Source: Candidatus Gottesmanbacteria bacterium
GTDB taxonomy: Bacteria > Patescibacteriota > Microgenomatia > JACPZF01
Length of the DNA: 14,046 bases
Direction of reading: 5' to 3'
NCBI GenBank assembly: GCA_016195615.1
Contig: JACPZF010000001.1
Location: 1 to 14,046 of the forward strand
Of this stretch, positions 1 through 7,326 are shown piece by piece. Positions within the stretch are counted from its first letter, which is position 1. Each line of letters opens with the position of its first letter. A model generated the notes under the pieces. That model saw only the letters and a program-made list of their open reading frames with translations. It ran no database searches and was not told where the DNA came from. A program made the position numbers and the translations under genes.

Positions 1-3000
1 TACCTGAGGTTGCTTTAATATAGGCAGTGCCGTTTAAATCGATAAGTTCTCCGGTGGTGGAATTAGGATTGACCCAGAAGCCCACAGCTTGGACAGTGCC
101 TGATAAGGCACCAATACTTATATAATCGCTTGTTCCATTAAAGCTTCTGGCGTTGCCGAATTTTCCGGAAACGATCGAAGTGCCAGTGGCAGTACCATTA
201 TTACTTCCCGTGGAACTAAAAATCGTCGTTCCCGATGTTCCGGTATTGCCAAGCGCGTCATCCATATGATAGACAGCAGAAGCGCCGGCAAATCCGATCG
301 GATCAGGATAGCCTGACGTGCCTGAGGAGGGAGTGTACATATAACTTTGAGTTAGTTTAGAACTGGAGTTAATGGCAATAGACGCGCCGGGTTGAATGGT
401 GATTGCCTGCCCGGGATTCCAAACAATGCTTTGGTTGGCATTTAAAGTGAAAGTAGATCCTGTTTTAACTGTAAGATCTCCTGCCTCCACTCCCTCGGAA
501 CTGCCAGTATAACTGCAGCCTTCATCAACGCTAAAATCCCCTCCCGGCTGGCTGGTACACGGACCCGCGACCACTCCGGATCTAAGGAAAGTAGTCAGAG
601 AACTCGCACTGCTCCAGATATTGCTGCCGTTTGGATCGGTTGCATACGCCCGTATAAAATAGCGTTTACCCGACAAAAGCGATGATTGAATTGTATATGT
701 GGCATTTGAACCGGAATTGTAAGCCGTGCCTGTCTGGGCATTCTGCCCGCTCCAGCCGGTTTGGGAAACGGTTTGGTCAAAAGTCGAGAGATTTTGGGAA
801 AAAGCGGCGTCTGTGGCAATCTGAATTTTATATCGGATATAATCGCTGTCGGCATCGGTTGAAGAAATCGTGATTGATGGTGTCGCGGCAACTCCAGTTG
901 CCCCGTTGGTGGGAGCCGAAATCGTCGGCGCAGTCGGAGTATTATTAGAAACATAATTTAATTGCACCGAAGTCAACTGCGGTGAAACTAAAGTATCCCA
1001 AGAGGATAAAATACCGCGGTACTGGAAGTAACGGTTTAATGTCGAGGTGACGCCGGGAGCGACGGTGTAGGTCCCAATTCCGGTTGCGGTGTCAAAACTG
1101 GTTGGCGTATTGAGATTGATGTAGCCGCCGCTGCTTCTGAAATCATCTAACCATACATTCGCTCCCTGCGAACCGTCGGTAACTCTCATGGTCAATCTTG
1201 TGATCGCGTCCCGCTGCGACGCCAAAGAACCCGTTAGATCAAAATATTCCCTCTGCCATTTGAAGACCGTGGCATTTGTCGTGTAGCCGCCGGAGGGAAA
1301 ACTTGGAGCCGAAGCCAAAGTCACCGTGCCGTAGGTCGACGTTGTATTGGCAATGGCACTGACAACTGCCTGACTGACTGTCTCTGTCCCGCCCACGTTT
1401 TCCTTAAAGATCATCGTATCTCCGACTTTTAAAGTATCGGTTAAATTTGTCGTGCCAAAAGGATTCAAAATCGTCACCGACGTTCCCGAAGAATACGCCG
1501 CTTGGGGTTTGGAAACAAAATCAATGGTAATCGGATGCGTCCGTTTGCCGATTTCATATGCCTGACGAATATCATCAGCCGTGCGGGCAGTGTTTGAAAT
1601 GCGGACCTCGTCAAGTTGTCCATTGAAATATTGAGATGAGCATGCTGAAGCGTTGGCATAACATCCAATTCGCATAATATTTGCAGTTGATGTTAAAGCT
1701 CCGCCGAATGTTTTTGATGATTGTAATATCCCATTGAGATATATTTTGACAACACCGCCAGTTTTGGTGAAGGCTAAATGTTGCCATTGGCCTGTGACGA
1801 GACCAATATTTGTCGCTCCAAAATTTGCGTAACTGTAGTTTGAGCTATCAGCCCAGGCGACATTACCTGATGTATCTATGTCAAATGTATATTGATAATC
1901 TTTATGTATTGGTGTTTGAGTAGCGGCAAATGAGGAAGGGTTAATCCAAGTTTCAACTGTAATATCTCCAGTAACGTCAGCATTACTTCCTGCGGCAAGT
2001 CCTATATTATCACTACTTCCGTTAAAACTTCTGGCCTTGCCGATTTTCCCCTGGACAAAAGTAGTGCCAGTGGGGGTGCCATTATTGGCATTACTAGAGG
2101 AATCTTTTATATACGCCCCGCTTCCCGCTTGCTCCTCCAAATGCCACAGGCCGACGGTATTTGCGTCCGGTTCGTAGTTGGCATAGGCTGACTCGCCGAC
2201 AGTAGCTTCTAAAAATGTCCCCGGACGATCACTCGCTACATAAAAGGGCAGTTTGGTTTTGGCGGATAAATCAGTGGATGAAATAGTTTTGGTCAGCCGA
2301 TGGTCCCGTCCCGCGCGATACGCCTCGGCGATCTCCTCGGCGGTACGCACTACATTACTTATCTTTACTTCGTCAACTGTCCCATTACCATAGCCAAATC
2401 CTCCGGGATCGGCGCCTATCTTGAGAGCTGCTGTATTAATCATCCCCGATCCTAAAGGATTGTTTTCGGTATAGCTTGAAGAAATGGCAGATCCATTTAC
2501 ATAAACTTTTACGCCGTTTACGCTTTGACTGCCATCATAGGTCATCGCATAATGATTCCATTTCGTGATACTCGTTCCGACTGCCCCTCGCCAATAAATT
2601 CGGTTTCCGTTCGTGGTCGTTTGTAAGGCAATATCGATATTCGGAGCAGCATTACGGATTGTAAAAATATACCCTCCGGATGAGCTATTAGCCCATTTGG
2701 CAACAATTGGTAAAGCAGAATCAGAAGTGTTCGCGGCCTTCACCCAAGCCTCTATTGAGAAAGGATTAGTGATTTCAAAATTTATTGATGAGCTGTGCGC
2801 AACAGTTATATAATCACTCGTTCCATTAAAACTCCTCGCCTTGCCGTAAAATCCATCCACTACGCTCGTGCCGGTGGGCGTACCGTGGTTGGCATTGGCT
2901 GTTGCGTCTTTGATATAGGCTCCACTTCCCGAAGTTTCATCCATGTGCCACAGCCCGACGGTGTTGGCATCCACCTGCGGGCTGCCTACGGCGAGCCGAA

Positions 3001-6000
3001 GCGCGCCGGTGCCTTCCATTTTGGTGGCTGTGGTTGTTGGATAGCGGATGATGACGATGCCGGAACCGCCGGCTCCGCCAACTGGACCACCGTCAGCCAC
3101 GGTACGACCTCCACGTCCACCATTACCAGTGTTCGCCGTTGCGTCTCCACCAGATTCTCGTGTTCCACCAGTCGCGTACGTAACAGAAGAATCACTTATT
3201 GAAGAAGCGGTTCCCGGACCCGCGGTTAGACCAGACGCAGCACCACCTGCTCCACCACCAGCCGAACCTTGGCCACCAGTCGTGTAGTTTCCGCCATTAT
3301 TCCCTTGAGACGGGGTCGTCACTGGAGTGTTGCCTGCTCCACCAGCATGTTGTTGACCCGAACCACCATAACTTCCCCCTCCTCCCGATCCTCCGACTTG
3401 ACCGGCAGAAGCACCAGCACTTCCTCCGCCGCCCCCTGTCGATGTAATTGTGGAAAAAACTGAATTTCCACCATTGCCACCAACCGTGTTTGTTGAATTA
3501 GTGTAAGTACCACCAGCACCAACAGTTATAGTGTATGCTTGGGTTGTAACGCTAAGCGTTCCCGTTCTGTAGCCACCTGCACCACCGCCTCCACCGAAAT
3601 AAGCACTGCCACCAGAGCCTCCCCCTCCGCCACCACCGACGACTAAAACTTCAACATCCATAACAGCATTTGGTGTGAATGTTCCGCTACTTTTAAAAGT
3701 ATGAATAGTATAACCGCCCGAATAGGTAATTGTTCCGCCAGTTGCCATCACATCACCGGTTTTGGTGATACCGCCCGAGGCGGGATTGGTGGCGTCGGCC
3801 GGCCAGTTGGGGGCGTCTGAATCAAGAGATGCAATTGCCGTTTCATTGGTCACCGGCTTCCAGGCTTCCCAGGTGGAATTGTCCGCGCTGGTGCGGGTCT
3901 GGAATTCGATGTTGCCGGCCTGGTAATTGGAAAGAATTTCCGCGGCGGAAAGGGCGCGGGAGTAGATGCGGGTGGAGTCGATGGTGCCGTTGAAATATTG
4001 ATCGGTAGTCGTTCCCCCAACGTTTCTCGCGCCAAGAAATACAGGCGCATTGTAATCGTTAAAGTTACTCGTATTTGAATTAGAAGCATCAGATTTGCCA
4101 TCAAGATAAATAGTCTGTCCTGACGAACTAATTGTACAAGCCACGTAATGCCAATTTCTATCGGTGATTGTCGTAACTCCATAGAGGGCGCCTCCTGTCA
4201 CACCTATTTTGTGGCACCCGATGACATTACCAGAGGTTATCATAAACTCTAAACCGCTCCCCCCAGCGCCGTTGTTGTTTCCCATAATCTCCATATCTAC
4301 TCCTGTTTTATTCCTTTTAACCCACGCTTCCATACTGTAAGTATTTGTGATACCGGGTCGCACCGCGGCAGGCAAACTCACATAATCATTCGTCCCATCA
4401 AACATCAGCGCGCCAGCCCCCCAGCGCTTATTATTTGCCGTCCAGCCCGTACCCGCGGCCTGGTCTTGGGAGGCGGTGGAAGCAAAATTTGTAAGGGTAC
4501 CGTTACACGTCGCTCCACATGTTCCGCCTGATGCCGCGGTCGTCCCTGATGTTTCATTAAAATTCCACTGGGCAACCAAGTTAGTAGTTGATATCGGAGT
4601 TTCGCCATTACCAGTATTTATCTCCTTCCCAAGCCAAGTTAAATTTGTCCAAGCTGAGGCAGCTGTCAGATCCACCACCGGCGAGGTATAGACAGAATAC
4701 GGAAACCTCTGCGCGTCTTGCCTAATCTCCTCTGGAGATCGGGCTATGTTTGAGATGCGGACGTCATCGATGATGCCAGAGAAATAATTGGCGGCTGAGG
4801 TACGGGCGCCAATCTGAACAGCACTAGTTGAGTTGGCAATACCGCTAACCGTCGTGCTTACGGAGCTATCTAATACCCCATCAATATAGAACCCAACATT
4901 GGATGAGGCTGTAAAAGTCATAGCAACATGGTGCCAATTAGTGTCCGCCACGGTCCCGGTAGAATTCGTTTGGATATAAGTACTACATGCCGCATTTTGA
5001 CAAATTAGAGCATTGAGTTTGTTTGTGCTATCAGTCCAAAAATCAAAAGAGCGCTGGGAGGCGGAATCGTCCTTACCGACAATCCAGTATCCGTTTACAC
5101 CCGTTGCCGATCGTTTAATCCAAGCTTCAATGGTGATCGCCACAGAAGGATTAAGCGATGCAGAATTGGCAATAGAAATAAGGTCACTCGTCCCATTAAA
5201 ACTCCTCGCATTTCCGAACTTTCCGGTGACAACAGTTGTTCCTGTCGGTGTACCGGTGTTCCCATTTCCCGATGAATCAGCCGCGTTGCCGGATGCTTCG
5301 TTCATGTGCCACAGACCGATGGTATTTATATCCGCTGCTAACTCATGGTAGCTGGAAGTAAGTAAGGGCGAGGCGTCAGCCGAGCCCTCGTCTTTGACCC
5401 TGTTTAATGTCCCTGTGGCAAAAGCGGTCTGGGTATTGTGGGTGATGGTTGGATCTATTATGACAGGGTAAGCGCGATTTGGATCAGCCAGCCAGTCGCG
5501 GGGAAGTTTATAGCGGAGAAGATAGGTGGAAACGATAGCTTTAGTCGTCATTCTGGCTTGCCCAGAATCCGTTTTTGATTCTGGAGTCCCCCTCGACAAG
5601 CTCGGGGTCCCCAGAATGACGGTTGGGGTAGGACTTTTGGTATTTTTAGGAACACTGGGTGTTTTTTTCTCTGGTTCTATGGTCGGCAGTGATGTTGTCG
5701 CGGAGACCGCAAAGGCGGATTGAACCAAGGCGTTTAACAAACTAGGTGTGCTTAAGATTTTGTAATGTGCAATTCTTTTGGCAATATCACCCGTCATTCT
5801 GGCTTGCTCGCCTCGCGACGAGGCGGGTCCAGAATCGGATACGGATCCTGGACGCGCTCGTTCCTCGCTTGCCAGGATGACGTTATGGCTATTCGCCGTC
5901 TCCATTGGTATCAGTTCGTATTCCAATGAATCATATCTGACTCCTTTGGCATCCACCATAAAAGGCTTTTCCAGATGAAAACGGTACTCTCCGCTATTGC

Positions 6001-6562
6001 TGTCATAAAAAACCGGGGCGAGTTTCCCGGAAAGATCGTTTTTGGGTTTAACCCCTGAAGTCGTCAAATTAAAGGGAATCACCAGCGGTTCGTGGCTGTA
6101 AATCGCTTTTTCCACTAAACTTTTATCTTTTAAAACAATCTCTTCTTTTAACCCGTCCGGCTTTATCTGATAAGTCACGTCGCCAGATTTAATGGCATTT
6201 TTCCAGATCATTAAATCCCGGCCGGCGTCGTTTGTTTTTTTGTACGTCTCGCCGCCGATATTTAATATTGAAGTATGAAGACCAAATTCCAGCCAGCTAC
6301 TTTCTACTTCAAAGCGGGCCTGGGGAATTTTGGGATTATCGCTTTTGGCCAAAAGCACGCTGAAACCAGCGCGTTTATTTTCGTTTAAAAGGCTAAAACC
6401 GGATTTAGAAGGAGCAAGCTTAAAACTGTAATCAATTTTCGGCGCCGTTATTTTTTGCCAAAAACTGGCAAGCGGAAAACGCACCAAAGCCGCCAAAACG
6501 AGCACTCCTATCGCCGTTGCGATTGTTGCTAACGCAATAATTATTTTTCTTCTGTCGGTCAT
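1..6562 (-). CDS. Giant LamG/glycine-rich surface protein, 3' end beyond the window
   Basis: The frame is open from ATG 6562 to base 1 without a stop, giving at least 2187 residues. Reading it shows: a membrane segment at about 7-29 (signal anchor); a beta-rich region to about 300; a Pro-rich linker; the element PRDWLADPNRAYPVIIDPT at about 354-372; LamG1 about 410-607 (IGLWHMNEASG ... IDDVRISNIARSPEEI); LamG2 about 660-880; a glycine-rich domain about 940-1175, ending in GGSGIVIIRYP; LamG3 about 1199-1415; LamG4 about 1466-1670; a beta region; an FN3-like module about 1873-1997; and LamG5 from about 2088, cut by the window edge. Most LamG modules carry GKxGxARSFNGTSD. LamG folds bind glycans or proteins, so a surface adhesin or carbohydrate-binding role is likely; ligand and host are unknown. 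The start follows GGAG 11 bases upstream and probably shares a transcript with the 191-residue gene. Two palindromic elements lie in frame at residues 228-257 and 315-339. Existence of the gene is certain; its function is inferred. Confidence 0.93.
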   Translation of the reverse strand, partial: MTDRRKIIIALATIATAIGVLVLAALVRFPLASFWQKITAPKIDYSFKLAPSKSGFSLLNENKRAGFSVLLAKSDNPKIPQARFEVESSWLEFGLHTSILNIGGETYKKTNDAGRDLMIWKNAIKSGDVTYQIKPDGLKEEIVLKDKSLVEKAIYSHEPLVIPFNLTTSGVKPKNDLSGKLAPVFYDSNSGEYRFHLEKPFMVDAKGVRYDSLEYELIPMETANSHNVILASEERARPGSVSDSGPASSRGEQARMTGDIAKRIAHYKILSTPSLLNALVQSAFAVSATTSLPTIEPEKKTPSVPKNTKSPTPTVILGTPSLSRGTPESKTDSGQARMTTKAIVSTYLLRYKLPRDWLADPNRAYPVIIDPTITHNTQTAFATGTLNRVKDEGSADASPLLTSSYHELAADINTIGLWHMNEASGNAADSSGNGNTGTPTGTTVVTGKFGNARSFNGTSDLISIANSASLNPSVAITIEAWIKRSATGVNGYWIVGKDDSASQRSFDFWTDSTNKLNALICQNAACSTYIQTNSTGTVADTNWHHVAMTFTASSNVGFYIDGVLDSSVSTTVSGIANSTSAVQIGARTSAANYFSGIIDDVRISNIARSPEEIRQDAQRFPYSVYTSPVVDLTAASAWTNLTWLGKEINTGNGETPISTTNLVAQWNFNETSGTTAASGGTCGATCNGTLTNFASTASQDQAAGTGWTANNKRWGAGALMFDGTNDYVSLPAAVRPGITNTYSMEAWVKRNKTGVDMEIMGNNNGAGGSGLEFMITSGNVIGCHKIGVTGGALYGVTTITDRNWHYVACTISSSGQTIYLDGKSDASNSNTSNFNDYNAPVFLGARNVGGTTTDQYFNGTIDSTRIYSRALSAAEILSNYQAGNIEFQTRTSADNSTWEAWKPVTNETAIASLDSDAPNWPADATNPASGGITKTGDVMATGGTITYSGGYTIHTFKSSGTFTPNAVMDVEVLVVGGGGGGGSGGSAYFGGGGGAGGYRTGTLSVTTQAYTITVGAGGTYTNSTNTVGGNGGNSVFSTITSTGGGGGSAGASAGQVGGSGGGGSYGGSGQQHAGGAGNTPVTTPSQGNNGGNYTTGGQGSAGGGAGGAASGLTAGPGTASSISDSSVTYATGGTRESGGDATANTGNGGRGGRTVADGGPVGGAGGSGIVIIRYPTTTATKMEGTGALRLAVGSPQVDANTVGLWHMDETSGSGAYIKDATANANHGTPTGTSVVDGFYGKARSFNGTSDYITVAHSSSINFEITNPFSIEAWVKAANTSDSALPIVAKWANSSSGGYIFTIRNAAPNIDIALQTTTNGNRIYWRGAVGTSITKWNHYAMTYDGSQSVNGVKVYVNGSAISSSYTENNPLGSGMINTAALKIGADPGGFGYGNGTVDEVKISNVVRTAEEIAEAYRAGRDHRLTKTISSTDLSAKTKLPFYVASDRPGTFLEATVGESAYANYEPDANTVGLWHLEEQAGSGAYIKDSSSNANNGTPTGTTFVQGKIGKARSFNGSSDNIGLAAGSNADVTGDITVETWINPSSFAATQTPIHKDYQYTFDIDTSGNVAWADSSNYSYANFGATNIGLVTGQWQHLAFTKTGGVVKIYLNGILQSSKTFGGALTSTANIMRIGCYANASACSSQYFNGQLDEVRISNTARTADDIRQAYEIGKRTHPITIDFVSKPQAAYSSGTSVTILNPFGTTNLTDTLKVGDTMIFKENVGGTETVSQAVVSAIANTTSTYGTVTLASAPSFPSGGYTTNATVFKWQREYFDLTGSLASQRDAITRLTMRVTDGSQGANVWLDDFRSSGGYINLNTPTSFDTATGIGTYTVAPGVTSTLNRYFQYRGILSSWDTLVSPQLTSVQLNYVSNNTPTAPTISAPTNGATGVAATPSITISSTDADSDYIRYKIQIATDAAFSQNLSTFDQTVSQTGWSGQNAQTGTAYNSGSNATYTIQSSLLSGKRYFIRAYATDPNGSNIWSSASSLTTFLRSGVVAGPCTSQPGGDFSVDEGCSYTGSSEGVEAGDLTVKTGSTFTLNANQSIVWNPGQAITIQPGASIAINSSSKLTQSYMYTPSSGTSGYPDPIGFAGASAVYHMDDALGNTGTSGTTIFSSTGSNNGTATGTSIVSGKFGNARSFNGTSDYISIGALSGTVQAVGFWVNPNSTTGELIDLNGTAYIKATSG
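121..5216 (-). repeat. Dispersed repeat of the LamG signature, coding
   Basis: The DNA encoding GKxGxARSFNGTSD recurs at about 121-155, 2009-2043, 2810-2846 and 5182-5216, with a divergent form near 4382-4398. The copies at 2823-2839 and 5193-5209 share 17 identical bases. They mark the LamG modules of one gene and are internal protein repeats, possibly kept alike by recombination between modules. They are spaced hundreds to thousands of bases apart, so they are not a CRISPR array. Confidence 0.75.
3040..3745 (-). other. Coding segment for the glycine-rich domain of the giant protein
   Basis: This stretch encodes about 235 residues that start GGTITYSGGYTIHTFKSSG, continue through MDVEVLVVGGGGGGGSGG and several GGAGG runs, and end in SGIVIIRYP. 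These opening, core and closing motifs are typical of the glycine-rich domains placed beside LamG modules in large bacterial surface proteins. The domain separates LamG2 from LamG3. Antisense reading makes apparent Pro/Ala-rich plus-strand ORFs here, which are shadows. Confidence 0.8.
5547..5620. repeat. Palindromic element A, inside the giant gene
   Basis: A 74-base element with perfect 10-base ends, GTCATTCTGG and CCAGAATGAC, and internal copies of the CCAGAATC/GATTCTGG motif, able to fold into branched hairpins. It is read through in frame on the minus strand, giving VILGTPSLSRGTPESKTD followed by SGQARMT. It lies in the Pro-rich linker before the first LamG module, where extra residues should be tolerated. 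It belongs to the same family as the elements at 5793-5881 and 6578-6644. Confidence 0.85.
5793..5881. repeat. Palindromic element B, inside the giant gene
   Basis: An 89-base element with ends GTCATTCTGG and CCAGGATGAC (one mismatch) and internal hairpins such as GCCTCGCGACGAGGC. On the minus strand it is read in frame as VILASEERARPGSVSDSG followed by PASSRGEQARMT. The protein-level ends VIL...QARMT match those of element A, so both copies sit in the same orientation and the same reading frame. Confidence 0.85.
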
Positions 6563-6575
6563 ATCTACTATTTCT

Positions 6576-6681
6576 CCGTCATTCTGACTTGTCCAGAATC
6601 GGTCTTTTACTTGATTCTGGAGTCGCTTCGCTCCCCAGAAAGACGCAAAATAACCGTCATTCTGACTTGTCCAGAATCGGT
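6576..6681. repeat. Palindromic element C plus half-copy D between two genes
   Basis: This fills nearly all of the gap between the two minus-strand genes. Element C (6578-6644) begins GTCATTCTGA and ends with a decayed CCAGAAAGAC. A half-copy D follows: the 28 bases at 6576-6603 are repeated exactly at 6654-6681, a 78-base period. In the minus-strand transcript it lies between the stop of the upstream gene and the start of the giant gene, and its last GG contributes to the GGAG that may serve as ribosome binding site. It has no T-run for termination. Confidence 0.8.
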
Positions 6682-6682
6682 T

Positions 6683-7258
6683 TCATCTTATCGTCAGTGT
6701 CACAGAAGACGGCTCAACGCTATCCTCCGCCTCCACTCTCACTCGATAGACATAATCATGACTATCGTTTATGACCACTACTGCTTCCCAAACTCCATTT
6801 ATTTTTGTCCCCTCTTTAAGCTTTGCATCATAAGTTTTGACCTCATAATCAGTATTTAAAGTCACTTTTACCGCTTTCATTGTGGCATTGCTGCCGACTT
6901 TGACGTCAATTTTTTGGGTTTCTCCTTTTTTGGGATCAAAGGGCTCGATTGAAATTTGCTGAAAATTCGGCCCGGTGCTTCCAGCTCCGCGCGAGACAAT
7001 ATAAGTTTGCTTTCCCTGGGGTAACGGGGCAGGAATGGGGTAATGAGCATATTTGAAGGCCAAAGTTGGCGTCGGTGTCAGAGCCGTTTTTTTTAAGGGG
7101 GTTTTATTTCTAATTGGGAAAAAAACTCCTGAGGAATTAGCTAGCCAATAAAAAATTACAACGACCAAAAAGAGTCCAACTAGCTCCGCCAAATAAAGTT
7201 TTTTCCGTGGCAAGTTCTCTTTAATCCTGTTAATCTTCTCAAGAATGTTGGGCAGCAT
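6683..7258 (-). CDS. Small membrane-anchored protein with an Ig-like ectodomain
   Basis: A 191-residue protein. Residues 1-21 are charged and probably cytoplasmic (NRIKENLPRKK), 22-41 form one membrane helix (YLAELVGLFLVVVIFYWLAN), 55-80 are a Thr/Pro-rich linker (ALTPTPTLAF), and about 100-190 form a beta-sandwich-like domain ending SSVTLTIR, resembling bacterial Ig-like folds. No enzyme motif is visible. The ATG at 7258 has no clear Shine-Dalgarno. It precedes the giant LamG gene by 120 bases on the same strand, so the two are probably cotranscribed, and it may act at the same surface. The stop lies directly beside palindromic half-copy D. The exact family was not recognised. Confidence 0.85.
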   Translation of the reverse strand: MLPNILEKINRIKENLPRKKLYLAELVGLFLVVVIFYWLANSSGVFFPIRNKTPLKKTALTPTPTLAFKYAHYPIPAPLPQGKQTYIVSRGAGSTGPNFQQISIEPFDPKKGETQKIDVKVGSNATMKAVKVTLNTDYEVKTYDAKLKEGTKINGVWEAVVVINDSHDYVYRVRVEAEDSVEPSSVTLTIR

Positions 7259-7287
7259 AGAAAAACGTATTTTTATCCCGCAAATAA

Positions 7288-7316
7288 AGTATTATACTAA
7301 GAGAAAACAATGTCAA
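7288..7316 (-). promoter_or_regulatory. Promoter for the minus-strand gene pair, divergent region
   Basis: The 68-base gap between the divergent genes holds, on the minus strand, a perfect TTGACA at 7316-7311. AATACT follows at 7293-7288 after 17 bases; a better-looking TATAAT at 7296-7291 is only 14 bases away. The -35 overlaps the AAGGG ribosome binding site of the plus-strand gene at 7327. A weak plus-strand -10 (TATACT, 7293-7298) lies in the same bases, so the two directions may interfere. Confidence 0.6.
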
Positions 7317-7326
7317 GGGTTTATTT

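Noticed and set aside
2613..3463. Plus-strand open frames over the giant gene, including a Pro/Ala-rich and a His/Leu-rich one
   Set aside because: They are antisense to the LamG and glycine-rich coding sequence; their composition is explained by reverse reading of glycine and serine codons, and the minus frame is continuous with recognisable domains.
121..5216. Recurring ~35-base motif as a possible CRISPR or mobile repeat
   Set aside because: Spacing is hundreds to thousands of bases, every copy encodes the LamG signature in the same frame, and the variation is mostly at codon third positions.
6576..6681. Rho-independent terminator between the two minus-strand genes
   Set aside because: The hairpin-forming element has no run of T on its 3' side in the minus transcript and is a dispersed repeat also present inside coding sequence.
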